64,000 nt of DNA from Pseudomonas sp. GL-B-19 (GTDB lineage Bacteria; Pseudomonadota; Gammaproteobacteria; Pseudomonadales; Pseudomonadaceae), in contig NZ_JAHBDK010000015.1 of NCBI RefSeq assembly GCF_019956415.1, positions 62,001 through 126,000 on the forward strand, written 5' to 3'. This document shows positions 9,937 through 18,452 of the stretch, piece by piece. The notes below the pieces were generated by a model, which was not told where the DNA came from, did not search any database, and saw only the letters and a list, made by a program, of their open reading frames with translations. How positions within the stretch are numbered: the first letter of the stretch is position 1; each line of letters opens with the position of its first letter. The position numbers were made by a program, and so were the translations under genes.

Positions 9937-11190
9937 TCAACCCCGCCTTATCAACGGTAACCCGCGATAACGGCCTTCAAAGTAGCGTTTCTCGACATCC
10001 TCCCCTTCTCGTCCTTCAAAATCGTGAACCGAAAAAAGACAGGTTGCACCGTTAGCATCGCGTTCGGTGATCCAGAACTGGTCGCGCCGAAGTGCTTTGG
10101 CGTTCATTAGATGAGTGTCATGGGTGGTAAAGATCAGTTGGGTATCCAGCCCACTGTTCAAGTGTTTCTCAATCAGGTCATCAACTATTGAAGGGTGAAG
10201 GCTGCTGTCCAACTCATCGACACAAAGAATCCCGCTCCCATCGGCGTGATTGATCATGAACCAGGGCAGCCAGAATCCGATCAGGTTTTTTGTACCGCCG
10301 GACTCCTCTGAAAAATCGAATTCGGCTTTTCCTAAAAGGCTCGTATGCGTCAGGGTGACTTTGTCTTTTTGGGCTGCCGCAAAGAACTCTTTAAGCGTGA
10401 GTTTTTTTGCAGGTTGAACAGATTCTGCGTCTTCGGTGTTGAGGTGGATAGCTGACACCGGGATATCCACTTCCTTTAGAAAATCTCGCAAATTGCCGGT
10501 GTGATCCGAGGCGATCTTCAGAAATCTGATGGACGCTGCTGACAGCCCCATGAAGTTGTTCTGCTCGATCACGAGTAAACCGGTTTGAAACCAGCTAAAC
10601 GGCCCCCGTAACTGGGTCAGCTCTTCGCTACTGTTCGCTATCGCCTGCGAAATAAACAACGTTTTTGGGTTCGTCAGACGCCGCCACGCATTGTGGACCT
10701 CTTTACCACCCTCAAGGTTTGCTCCAAAAACATACTGCTCACCCTCCTCCGCAAAACAACGCTGATACAGCAGCGTTTCCTTGCCTTTGGGGTATGAAAC
10801 CAGTTGTTCCTCGATAATCCGCTGAGCCGTCAGGTGCAGAACAAACCGATATCGGAGCCCGCGTTGAATGAAGTTGTACTCAAAACAACTGGGTTCATGT
10901 TGGAGTTGCGGGTCGAAACGAAAGGGCGAAACCGGTAGCGGTTCATCATTTGCAGACGGTAATGCTGTGAGCAACTGTCCGATGATTCCCATCGCCCGAA
11001 TGAGCGAAGATTTACCAGATGCATTCGGCCCGTAGATCGCCGCTACCTTCAATAAATCCGGCAGTTTTTCCCCATTTACCGGCGGCGCGAACAGATTGCG
11101 CTTTTTGCTCAAGCGCGGCGTCGCAGCCATGGACAGGGTTTGCTTGTCACGGAAGGAGCGATAGTTGGAAACAGAAAATTCGATCAACAT
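9937..11190 (-). CDS. rloA: RloA-family AAA ATPase, ABC/SMC-like fold (AbiLi-like)
   Basis: A 417-residue ATPase opening with LIEFSVSNYRSFRDKQTLSM, the N-terminal strand of AAA_15/AAA_21 proteins. Walker A is GPNASGKS (54-61). SGGTKNLIG is a signature-like motif, Walker B is ILCVDELDSSLHP (D325, E326), and the switch histidine is H357 in FTTHDTH. Such ATPases probably sense phage and license the partner nuclease; that role is established for AbiL/OLD-like systems and inferred here. The gene precedes and is coupled to rloB. No methylase or restriction subunit is nearby, so this is a stand-alone pair. Confidence 0.85.
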   Translation of the reverse strand: MLIEFSVSNYRSFRDKQTLSMAATPRLSKKRNLFAPPVNGEKLPDLLKVAAIYGPNASGKSSLIRAMGIIGQLLTALPSANDEPLPVSPFRFDPQLQHEPSCFEYNFIQRGLRYRFVLHLTAQRIIEEQLVSYPKGKETLLYQRCFAEEGEQYVFGANLEGGKEVHNAWRRLTNPKTLFISQAIANSSEELTQLRGPFSWFQTGLLVIEQNNFMGLSAASIRFLKIASDHTGNLRDFLKEVDIPVSAIHLNTEDAESVQPAKKLTLKEFFAAAQKDKVTLTHTSLLGKAEFDFSEESGGTKNLIGFWLPWFMINHADGSGILCVDELDSSLHPSIVDDLIEKHLNSGLDTQLIFTTHDTHLMNAKALRRDQFWITERDANGATCLFSVHDFEGREGEDVEKRYFEGRYRGLPLIRRG

Positions 11191-11354
11191 GTAGCAAACC
11201 TGCAGTTCGTTCCTGAAAGCGGAAAAACCTATAGGAAAAACTAGGGCTGCGATGCTGCATCAGTGCACTTCAAGCAAAAACAGGAAATTCCTACAGACCG
11301 AGCCTTCCAGCAAAGCCTCTATTTCCTACAGCATGCGTCGCCAGAGTAGACTTG
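11191..11354. other. Gap upstream of the RloAB pair
   Basis: No gene seen. It should contain the leftward promoter of the RloAB operon, but no clear -10/-35 pair stands out. Near its right end, TAGACT (11347-11352) could be the -10 of a rightward transcript entering the structured region that follows. Confidence 0.4.
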
Positions 11355-11420
11355 GCGCCGCGAGCGCCTGAACGATAGGCTTTACCTCGTCGCTGCCAAA
11401 TCAGCGACCCGGGGTCGAAG
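11355..11420 (+). ncRNA. Candidate C4-like antisense RNA module upstream of the BRO-N gene
   Basis: Three hairpins stand in a row: GGCGC-CGCGA-GCGCC near 11355-11369, TCGCTG-CCAAAT-CAGCGA at about 11390-11407, and CCCGG-GGTCGAAG-CCGGG at about 11408-11426. Adjacent short hairpins upstream of an antirepressor gene recall C4 antisense RNAs of P1/P7 phages and proteobacteria. The third hairpin (TCGAAGCCGGG) is complementary, with one mismatch, to CCCGACTTCGA at 11545-11555 in the leader of the BRO gene, as a C4-type regulator would be. The assignment is from structure and memory of the family, not a covariance search. Confidence 0.5.
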
Positions 11421-11520
11421 CCGGGAAATGTCAGAACGGTGCTTACGCGCCCCCATAGAACTGTGGCTGTTTTCTGCCGTTAGTTCTGCATTATGGCGGG
11501 CCGTGTGGCGCGGGCCTTTC

Positions 11521-11631
11521 GGCTTCCGTTTTGACTGGAAGTGTCCCGACTTCGAACGCCACTCGGTTCGCCACCCAACCTGTCGAAGGGTTGATGGCGA
11601 CTTTCCTGATCAAAACGGAAGTCACTTCATG
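11521..11631 (+). promoter_or_regulatory. Leader inverted repeat covering the BRO gene ribosome-binding site
   Basis: CTTCCGTTTTGA (11523-11534) is perfectly complementary to TCAAAACGGAAG (11610-11621), and the right arm contains the GGAAG ribosome site seven bases before the ATG at 11629. Flanking bases extend the pairing with a G-U pair. Inside lies a nested hairpin (TCGCCA/TGGCGA and CAACC/GGTTG, about 11568-11600). GAAGTG (11538) can alternatively pair with CACTTC just before the start codon. The arrangement suggests translational control by RNA structure. Confidence 0.65.
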
Positions 11632-12132
11632 TCAGCTCACGCTCAAAACTCGCTTCTACCTTACTTCACACCAACCGTCTTTACCCGTCACAGCCGCTTC
11701 TTCCATGCCTTCATGCAGGACAACCAAGCCTGGTTTTGTGTCCAGGACCTCGGTCGCTTGATGGGCCGCACAATGGACCAACGTCTCACCCTTAAACTCG
11801 ATCCCGATCAACGCCGATACGTCTTTTTGCTCAAGAACGGCAAAACCGTCGAATCACTGATGGTCAGTGAGTCAGGTGTGTACACCTTGCTGATCTACCA
11901 TTTCGTCCCGGAAAACCGAAACCTGCGCCAATGGCTAAGCAACGAAGTCATACCTACGCTGCGCGAGTCAAAAGCAGCTGTGGATAACATTCCAAGCCTG
12001 AGTTCATTGCAATGGGCAGGCATCTCGGTGCCGCTACTGCACTGGCAACATCAAGCCTGGATCAAATGGCGGGACATGCCTGACCTGATGCAAGTACAAC
12101 GCCCCTTCAAGATCATGGGCACTTGCAGTTGA
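11629..12132 (+). CDS. BRO-N domain (prophage antirepressor-like) protein
   Basis: A 167-residue protein with a BRO-N fold across residues ~15-120: AWFCVQDLGRLMG, then YVFLLKNGKTVESLMVSESGVY (a tandem of strands), then LRQWLSNEVIPTLRES, the conserved block ending the domain. BRO-N proteins bind DNA and in phages act as antirepressors. No phage genes surround it, so it is a stranded or domesticated gene. An upstream in-frame reading from 11428 is rejected because it would translate the structured leader; GGAAG supports the ATG at 11629. It lies beside the divergent RloAB pair. Confidence 0.8.
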   Translation: MSAHAQNSLLPYFTPTVFTRHSRFFHAFMQDNQAWFCVQDLGRLMGRTMDQRLTLKLDPDQRRYVFLLKNGKTVESLMVSESGVYTLLIYHFVPENRNLRQWLSNEVIPTLRESKAAVDNIPSLSSLQWAGISVPLLHWQHQAWIKWRDMPDLMQVQRPFKIMGTCS

Positions 12133-12153
12133 AGGCAGGGTAAAAGATGAAAA

Positions 12154-12181
12154 AAGGGGCGGACTTCACAGTCCGCCCCTT
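12154..12181. terminator. Strong bidirectional terminator
   Basis: GGGGCGGACT-TCAC-AGTCCGCCCC with six A before the stem. Read leftward it ends in six T, a textbook intrinsic terminator for the small gene at 12212; read rightward it closes the BRO gene with a weaker tail. Confidence 0.9.
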
Positions 12182-12211
12182 GGCTTTCCAACAAGACTTA
12201 ATCTCAAACCA

Positions 12212-12397
12212 TCAAAACCGCGAAACACTGCGCATCGCATCCACCAGATACCGCATCGCAATCCGGTCGCTCTCCGACAGCTCTCGATACCGTTCCAACA
12301 ACTTCATTTCGTCCGGGTTGAGCCGGCGCCTTCGCCGGCCGCTTGCCAGGCAGGGGAAGAGGCCTAACATTTCGGTGATGCCTTGTACTTTTGTCAT
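12212..12397 (-). CDS. Small conserved protein of unknown function
   Basis: A 61-residue basic protein beginning MTKVQGITEMLGLFPC. It has a run of five arginines (residues ~21-25), then an acidic-basic helical C-terminal half (DEMKLLERYRELSESDRIAMRYLVDAM) likely to form one or two helices. A GAAGGAC ribosome site precedes the ATG at 12397, and a strong terminator lies directly downstream, so expression is credible. The longer frame from 12550 has no ribosome site. I do not recognise a named family; the helical tail is reminiscent of small regulator-like proteins, but no function can be assigned. Confidence 0.6.
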   Translation of the reverse strand: MTKVQGITEMLGLFPCLASGRRRRRLNPDEMKLLERYRELSESDRIAMRYLVDAMRSVSRF

Positions 12398-12788
12398 TGA
12401 CGATGTCCTTCTATAAGACCGAGAAAACTTCAAAAACCGCATCGCCCTATCCTTTTTGTTTGTCGCCGGCCTTAAGGGCAGAAGCCGGTCATGAGCACAG
12501 AATAGGAACATTCCCGGCGCTGGAAAGGAGTTTTTAGAGTAATTAGTCAATAAAAGCAGAAATGCCCTATAAATCAGAAAGTACTGTCGGAATTGTTAAC
12601 CGACATTTCTTGTTTCATTGCCGAACCATCAAAGTGCTATCCATCAATTTTTGTCTGCAACCGAACGGTTTAAGCTATTTGGCATCTGTTTAAAGTCCGT
12701 TGCGTTTGGTCGAAGGCATGTCCGAACCGTTATTTTTGATCCAGTAGTGCCAGGAACGGCGCGGGATTGCTCACGACAGGTTGTACTT
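12398..12788. other. AT-rich intergenic region upstream of opgD
   Basis: No gene seen in 391 bp, which are visibly richer in A+T than the flanks. The region should carry divergent promoters for the small gene on the left and opgD on the right. A dyad TGTCGG-N8-CCGACA lies near 12583-12604. I cannot assign a regulator to it. Confidence 0.5.
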
Positions 12789-14414
12789 ATGCACCGCAGG
12801 AATTTGCTCAAAGCGTCCATGGCCATCGCGGCCTACACCGGTTTGTCGGCCACCGGACTGCTGGCCGCCCGTGCCTGGGCGGGCAACGATACGGCGGATG
12901 GCGTGGCCCAGGCGTTCGATTTCGAAGCGCTGAAGATTCAGGCCAGGCAACTCGCCGGCAACCGCTATCAGGACACCAAGCAGGTGCTGCCGCCGACGCT
13001 GGCGACCATGACGCCGCAGAATTTCAACGCGATCCGCTACGACGCGAATCACTCGCTGTGGAAGGATTTGAACGGTCAGCTGGACGTGCAGTTTTTCCAC
13101 GTCGGCATGGGGTTCAAGCAGCCGGTGCGTATGTACAGCGTCGACCCCAAGACGCGTCAGGCGCGGGAGGTGCATTTCCGCCCTTCCCTGTTCAACTATG
13201 AAAAAACCACGGTCGACACCAAACAGCTCACAGGCGATTTGGGGTTTTCCGGGTTCAAGCTGTTCAAGGCCCCGGAGCTGGACAGGCACGATGTGTTGTC
13301 CTTCCTCGGCGCGAGTTATTTCCGTGCGGTGGATAACACCGGGCAGTACGGTCTGTCGGCGCGCGGGCTGGCGATTGATACGTATGGCAAGAAGCGTGAG
13401 GAGTTTCCGGACTTCACCAAGTTCTGGTTCGAGACGCCGGACAAAGACAGCACCCGCTTTGTGGTTTATGCCCTGCTGGATTCGCCGAGCGCCACGGGCG
13501 CTTACCGTTTCGACATCGATTGCCAGGCCAACCAGGTCGTCATGGGTGTCGATGCTCATATCAACGCGCGTACCGCCATCGAGCAACTGGGCATCGCGCC
13601 GATGACCAGTATGTTCAGCTGCGGCACCCATGAGCGGCGCATGTGCGACACCATTCACCCGCAGATCCACGACTCGGATCGTCTGGCGATGTGGCGCGGT
13701 AACGGCGAGTGGATCTGCCGTCCGCTGAACAACCCGGCGACCCTGCAATTCAATGCCTTCGCCGACACCGATCCGAAAGGTTTCGGCCTGGTGCAGACCG
13801 ACCATGAGTTCGCCAGCTATCAAGACACGGTCGACTGGTACAGCAAGCGCCCAAGTCTGTGGGTAGAACCTACAACCGCGTGGGGCGAAGGCTCTATCGA
13901 TCTGCTGGAAATTCCTACAACCGGAGAGACACTGGATAACATCGTCGCGTTCTGGACCCCGAAAAAACCGGTCGCCGCCGGTGATTCCCTGAATTACGGC
14001 TACAAGCTCTACTGGAGCGCGCTGCCACCGGTCGGCACGCCGCTGGCGCGGGTCAATGCGACCCGTTCGGGCATGGGCGGCTTCACCGAGGGCTGGGCGC
14101 CGGGCGAGCATTACCCGGAGGTCTGGGCGCGACGCTTTGCGGTGGACTTCACCGGTGGCGGTCTGGATCGCTTACCGGAAGGGGCCGGGATTGAGCCGGT
14201 GGTGACGTGTTCGAATGGACAGGTAAAGGATTTCAACGTCCTGGTACTGGACGACATCAAGGGTTACCGCATTACCTTCGACTGGTTCCCGACCAATGAC
14301 AGCGTGGAGCCGGTGGAGCTGCGGTTGTTCATTCGTACCAATGACCGGACGTTGAGTGAGACCTGGTTGTACCAGTACTTCCCGCCGGCGCCGGATAAGC
14401 GTAAGTACACCTGA
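12789..14414 (+). CDS. opgD: Periplasmic glucans biosynthesis protein D
   Basis: A 541-residue periplasmic enzyme of the OpgG/OpgD family, which shapes osmoregulated periplasmic glucans. The N-terminus [18 protein letters not shown] is a twin-arginine signal, cleaved after ARAWA around residue 33; E. coli OpgD is also Tat-exported. Downstream, [15 protein letters not shown] and [14 protein letters not shown] are typical of the family. This start is preferred over 12618 because it places the twin-arginine motif at the N-terminus, and ACAGG lies upstream. It appears monocistronic, with a REP pair and a terminator downstream. Confidence 0.93.
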   Translation: MHRRNLLKASMAIAAYTGLSATGLLAARAWAGNDTADGVAQAFDFEALKIQARQLAGNRYQDTKQVLPPTLATMTPQNFNAIRYDANHSLWKDLNGQLDVQFFHVGMGFKQPVRMYSVDPKTRQAREVHFRPSLFNYEKTTVDTKQLTGDLGFSGFKLFKAPELDRHDVLSFLGASYFRAVDNTGQYGLSARGLAIDTYGKKREEFPDFTKFWFETPDKDSTRFVVYALLDSPSATGAYRFDIDCQANQVVMGVDAHINARTAIEQLGIAPMTSMFSCGTHERRMCDTIHPQIHDSDRLAMWRGNGEWICRPLNNPATLQFNAFADTDPKGFGLVQTDHEFASYQDTVDWYSKRPSLWVEPTTAWGEGSIDLLEIPTTGETLDNIVAFWTPKKPVAAGDSLNYGYKLYWSALPPVGTPLARVNATRSGMGGFTEGWAPGEHYPEVWARRFAVDFTGGGLDRLPEGAGIEPVVTCSNGQVKDFNVLVLDDIKGYRITFDWFPTNDSVEPVELRLFIRTNDRTLSETWLYQYFPPAPDKRKYT

Positions 14415-14441
14415 CAGTTATTGGGCGCCTGAACTGGCGCT

Positions 14442-14534
14442 ATCGCGAGCAGGCTCGCTCCCACATTGGATCTCCATGAGTCACAGACTTTGTGTTTGAA
14501 AAAGATCAATTGTGGGAGCGAGCCTGCTCGCGAT
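14442..14534. repeat. REP inverted pair
   Basis: Perfect inverted 24-nt arms at 14442-14465 and 14511-14534, separated by 45 nt, of the GAGCGAGCCTGCTCGCGA family. They lie in the 3' region of opgD. Confidence 0.9.
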
Positions 14535-14576
14535 GGGGCCGGTCCAGACTTACAAAAATCCCGGCTCAAAAAACAC

Positions 14577-14608
14577 AAAAGCCCCGATCTCAACAATCGG
14601 GGCTTTTT
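14577..14608. terminator. Bidirectional intrinsic terminator between opgD and the flavin oxidoreductase
   Basis: GCCCCGAT-N7-ATCGGGGC flanked by AAAA and TTTTT. It has a U-tract in both directions and serves the two convergent genes. Confidence 0.92.
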
Positions 14609-14625
14609 GGTTCTACAGACATCCC

Positions 14626-15732
14626 TCAGTCACGCAAATCCGACTCATGTATCGGCTGTTCCCGGTGCGTCGCTCGCTGGTACTGCGCTGGCCAGATAGC
14701 CTTGCGCCCACCCAGATCATCATCGGCATGCAGCGGCCAATACGGATCGCGCAACAGTTCTCGCGCCAGGAAAATGATGTCTGCCTGGCACGTGCGCAAG
14801 ATGTGTTCGGCCTGGGCCGGCTCGGTAATCATGCCCACCGTACCAGTGGCAATGCCCGACTCCTTGCGCACGCGCTCGGCGAAGCGGGTTTGATAACCGG
14901 GGCCTGTCGGAATTTCGGCATTGGCCGCGGTACCGCCTGACGAAACGTCGATCAAGTCCACGCCCAACGCTTGGAGGCGGCGCGCCAACTCCACGGTTTC
15001 ATCCGGGTTCCAGCCGTCTTCCACCCAATCGGTGGCCGACACCCGCACGAACAGCGGCAGCTCTTCAGGCCACACCGCACGCACCGCTTCGGTAACTTGC
15101 AGCACCAGCCGAATACGGTTCTCGAACGAGCCGCCATATTGATCGCGCCGCTGATTGCTCAGGGGCGACAGAAATTGATGCAGCAGGTAACCGTGGGCGG
15201 CGTGTATTTCGACCACTTTGAAACCGGCCGTCAGTGCACGCTTGGCCGAGTCAACAAAGGCCTGAACGACCTCAGCGATCTCGCTTTCATCGAGTTGCCG
15301 TGGGTGGGTGTGCTGCGGGTCAAAGGCAATCGTCGACGGGCCCACCGGCACCCAGCCGCCGTCTTCGGGTTTAACGCTGCCATGTTTGCCGAGCCACGGC
15401 CGATGGGTGCTGGCCTTACGCCCGGCGTGCGCCAACTGGATGCCGGCCACAGCGCCCTGAGCGGCGATAAAGCGCGTAATGCGTTGCAGGGGTTCAATCT
15501 GTTCGTCGTTCCACAGGCCAAGGTCCTGGGCGGTGATGCGCCCGTCGGCGGTGACCGCCGTGGCTTCGGTAAACACCAGGCCGGCGCCGCCGACCGCGCG
15601 ACTGCCGAGGTGGACAAGGTGCCAGTCATTGGCCAGCCCATCAACGCTGGAGTACTGACACATCGGGGATACCGCGATACGGTTGAGAAGGGTCAATTGA
15701 CGCAGGGTATAGGGTTCAAGCAGCAGACTCAT
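14626..15732 (-). CDS. xenA: Old-yellow-enzyme family NADH:flavin oxidoreductase (XenA/YqjM type)
   Basis: A 368-residue FMN-dependent ene-reductase. Cysteine C25 in SPMCQYSS is the position seen in Pseudomonas XenA and Bacillus YqjM, which reduce activated alkenes and nitro compounds with NAD(P)H. QLAHAGRKAS and EIHAAHGYLLHQFLSPLSNQR carry the active-site His pair and FMN contacts. RVSATDWVEDGW and GMITEPAQAEHIL complete the TIM barrel. It probably handles electrophiles such as enones or quinones. It is monocistronic, with its own promoter in the gap at 15733-15936, where nothing else is recognised. Confidence 0.88.
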   Translation of the reverse strand: MSLLLEPYTLRQLTLLNRIAVSPMCQYSSVDGLANDWHLVHLGSRAVGGAGLVFTEATAVTADGRITAQDLGLWNDEQIEPLQRITRFIAAQGAVAGIQLAHAGRKASTHRPWLGKHGSVKPEDGGWVPVGPSTIAFDPQHTHPRQLDESEIAEVVQAFVDSAKRALTAGFKVVEIHAAHGYLLHQFLSPLSNQRRDQYGGSFENRIRLVLQVTEAVRAVWPEELPLFVRVSATDWVEDGWNPDETVELARRLQALGVDLIDVSSGGTAANAEIPTGPGYQTRFAERVRKESGIATGTVGMITEPAQAEHILRTCQADIIFLARELLRDPYWPLHADDDLGGRKAIWPAQYQRATHREQPIHESDLRD

Positions 15733-15936
15733 GGGTCACCTCTCGTATCAGTGGGCAGGCTCCAGGGTTCTGTTTGAAAAGTCGACGAGTGACAGGAAAA
15801 AAAGGCGCAGCACCCGCCCCCGCGGGCAAAAAATTCGACAAGACGTCACAAGGATAATCAAGCAGTGATTAGAGCCTAGTCGACATCGGGGAGATGGGGG
15901 AGGGTTCCGGGGATAATTGGCGTCAGGAAGATCGCT

Positions 15937-15982
15937 ATCGCGGGCAAGCCTTGCTCCTGTAGGAGCAAGGCTTGCCCGCGAT
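15937..15982. repeat. Perfect REP palindrome at the 3' end of recJ
   Basis: A 22-bp perfect stem (ATCGCGGGCAAGCCTTGCTCCT and its complement) with only GT between the arms. It lies 4 bp beyond the recJ stop codon and so forms a hairpin at the end of that transcript; it may act as a 3' stabiliser. Confidence 0.9.
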
Positions 15983-15986
15983 GGGC

Positions 15987-17696
15987 TTAACGCGGTTCGA
16001 TGTGGGCAATCATCAGCTGCACGGTCTCGTTACCGCGAAACTCGTTGAGGTCGAGTTTGTAGGCCAATTCCACCCACTTGATAGTCGGATTCGGCCAGAT
16101 TTCGCGGTCGATGCCGAAGGCGATACCGTCCAGTTTCACCGAACCGCATTCGCTTTTCAGTACTACTTTCAGGTGGCGTTCACCGACGACGCGCTGTTCA
16201 ACCAACTGGAACACGCCATGGAACAACGGTTCCGGGAAGTGCTGTCCCCAAGGACCGGCATGACGCAGGGCTCGGGCCAGTTCAAGGTGGAATTCTTCGA
16301 CCGCCAGCGTGCCGTCCGACAGCAGGCGCCCCGTCAGGTCTTCTTCGCGCAATTGCCGGCGCACTTCAGCGTCGAATGCCTCGGCGAACAGCGGAAAATT
16401 CGCTTCCGGCAGTGTCAGGCCAGCCGCCATGGCGTGGCCGCCGTATTTGCTGATCAGGTTGGGATGCTGGGCCGCCACCACGCTCAACGCGTCGCGAATG
16501 TGGAACCCCTGAACCGAACGCCCCGAGCCCTTGAGTAAACCATCACCAGCATCGGCAAAGGCGATGGTCGGCCGGAAATAGCGCTCTTTCATACGCGAAG
16601 CGAGGATACCGATGACACCCTGGTGCCATTCGGGATCAAACAGGCACAAACCGAATGGCATCGACTCGACCGGCAAATCCTTCAGTTGCGCCAGCGCTTC
16701 ACGCTGCATGCCCTGCTCGATGGATTTGCGGTCCTGGTTCATACCGTCGAGTTGCACAGCCATTTCCCGCGCCAGACCCGCGTCTTCAGTGAGCAGACAC
16801 TCGATCCCCAGGCTCATGTCGTCCAGGCGTCCTGCCGCGTTCAGGCGCGGGCCTACAATGAAGCCCAAATCCGTGGAAGTGATGCGGGCATGATCACGTT
16901 TGGCCACTTCAAGAATCGCCTTGATCCCCGGCCGGGCACGTCCGGCGCGAATCCGCTCCAGGCCCTGGTGCACCAGTATCCGGTTGTTGGCATCCAGCGG
17001 CACCACGTCAGCGACGCTGCCCAGCGCTACCAGGTCCAGCAACTCGCCAATGTTCGGCTGCGGCGTGCTCTCGTACCAGCCGAGGCTGCGCAAACGCGCG
17101 CGAAGCGCCATCAGCACATAGAAAATCACCCCGACGCCGGCCAGCGCCTTGCTCGGGAAGTTGCACCCTGGCTGGTTCGGATTGACGATGGCGTCGGCCA
17201 GCGGCAGTTCGTCACCGGGCAAGTGATGGTCGGTGACCAGCACCTTAAGACCATGTTTCTTCGCCGCAGCGACACCTTCGACACTGGAAATACCGTTGTC
17301 CACGGTGATCAGCAATTGCGGAGTGCGAGTCAACGCCACTTCGACTATTTCCGGCGTCAGGCCGTAGCCATACTCAAACCGGTTCGGCACCAGGTAATCG
17401 ACATGAGCCGCGCCCAGCAGGCGCAATCCCAATACACCCACGGTACTGGCCGTCGCACCATCGGCGTCAAAGTCGCCGACAATCAGAATCCGCTGCCGCT
17501 GATCCAACGCCGTCACCAGCAAATCCACGGCGGCATCAATGCCCTTGAGCTGCTGAAACGGAATCAGCCGCGCCAGGCTTTTGTCCAGTTCAGCCTCGGT
17601 CAGTACGCCCCGCGCCGCGTACAGGCGGGTCAGCAGCGGCGGCAGATCACCGAGAAATGGCAGGGTGTCGGGCAACAGGCGAGGTTCGATGCGCAT
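15987..17696 (-). CDS. recJ: Single-stranded-DNA-specific exonuclease RecJ
   Basis: A 569-residue 5'-3' ssDNA exonuclease of DNA repair and recombination. DHH-superfamily motifs are present: IVGDFDADGATAS (75-84) and TDHHLPGDELP (D156, H157, H158), plus the later GPRLNAAGRL and the DHHA1 segment GGHAMAAG. These residues bind two Mn2+. The length is normal for Pseudomonas RecJ. yaeQ lies 66 bp upstream on the same strand, so the two may be co-transcribed. Confidence 0.96.
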   Translation of the reverse strand: MRIEPRLLPDTLPFLGDLPPLLTRLYAARGVLTEAELDKSLARLIPFQQLKGIDAAVDLLVTALDQRQRILIVGDFDADGATASTVGVLGLRLLGAAHVDYLVPNRFEYGYGLTPEIVEVALTRTPQLLITVDNGISSVEGVAAAKKHGLKVLVTDHHLPGDELPLADAIVNPNQPGCNFPSKALAGVGVIFYVLMALRARLRSLGWYESTPQPNIGELLDLVALGSVADVVPLDANNRILVHQGLERIRAGRARPGIKAILEVAKRDHARITSTDLGFIVGPRLNAAGRLDDMSLGIECLLTEDAGLAREMAVQLDGMNQDRKSIEQGMQREALAQLKDLPVESMPFGLCLFDPEWHQGVIGILASRMKERYFRPTIAFADAGDGLLKGSGRSVQGFHIRDALSVVAAQHPNLISKYGGHAMAAGLTLPEANFPLFAEAFDAEVRRQLREEDLTGRLLSDGTLAVEEFHLELARALRHAGPWGQHFPEPLFHGVFQLVEQRVVGERHLKVVLKSECGSVKLDGIAFGIDREIWPNPTIKWVELAYKLDLNEFRGNETVQLMIAHIEPR

Positions 17697-17762
17697 GGGG
17701 TGACAGGTGCTTCTCTTGAATACGTAGGATAAAACCGGGTGAAATGGGCCCGCAGCGAATAA

Positions 17763-18305
17763 TCAGCCGCGTTCGCCGCTCAACCATTGCAACTGGACTT
17801 CGTGTTGACCACGGTCGTCAGTGACGAAAATCGTCCCTTCGCTGATCATCACGTCCCACTTGATTACCCGTGGCATGTCTTTGGCCAGGGTTTCCAGGAC
17901 TTCCTGAGGCACGGCAGCAATGTGCACGTTTTTCAGGTTTTTGATGGCCGGGATCACTTTGGTTTCCCAGACGCGCAAGCTGCCGTAGGCCAGCAAACTG
18001 GTGCGTTCGGTGCGACGCGAGCACCAGGTCAGGCGATCGGCGTCTGGCTGGCCGACTTCGATCCAGTGCAGGACGCGATCGTCCAGGCTCTTTTCCCACA
18101 GGGCTGGTTCATCCACGTCTGACAGACCACGACCGAATGACAGTTGCTCGTTGTACCAGAAGGCATAGGCCAGCAGCCGTACGGTCATGCGTTCTTCGGT
18201 TTCCGAAGGGTGACGGGCGATGGTCTGCTTCACGCTCTCGTAAACGCTGCGGTCGAGGTCGGTGAGATTCAGTTCAAACTTGTAGGTCGTGGACGGCTGG
18301 GCCAT
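17763..18305 (-). CDS. yaeQ: YaeQ family protein
   Basis: A 180-residue protein with the YaeQ opening (AQPSTTYKFELNLTDLDRS) and conserved LSDVDEPALW and WIEVGQPD segments. Structural work on YaeQ places it among PD-(D/E)XK-like folds, but no activity is proven. The ATG at 18305 gives the usual length; the longer frame from 18338 is not needed. Confidence 0.9.
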   Translation of the reverse strand: MAQPSTTYKFELNLTDLDRSVYESVKQTIARHPSETEERMTVRLLAYAFWYNEQLSFGRGLSDVDEPALWEKSLDDRVLHWIEVGQPDADRLTWCSRRTERTSLLAYGSLRVWETKVIPAIKNLKNVHIAAVPQEVLETLAKDMPRVIKWDVMISEGTIFVTDDRGQHEVQLQWLSGERG

Positions 18306-18452
18306 GAACGGGCTTCTTGATACGAGGAAAGGCGGCAAGTCTAACCGATGCTGTAGGCAATCATCGAACTGAAGGCGATTCTGCTTGCTCGTCTGACGTT
18401 CGGCTATGTTAAAACGCTGTATTCGCTCAGCCTTTGTCCTACAGGATCCCGC

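Noticed and set aside
11428..11628. N-terminal extension of the BRO-N protein
   Set aside because: The upstream codons fall in a strongly structured leader, and the ribosome site GGAAG fits ATG 11629.
9308..12132. A complete prophage or integrative element around RloAB and BRO-N
   Set aside because: No integrase, capsid, terminase or attachment-site repeats are visible; the flanks are ordinary Pseudomonas genes.
12147..12416. Plus-strand 89-residue frame beginning at the terminator
   Set aside because: Starts inside the hairpin and is antisense to the small gene that has a ribosome site; no family match.
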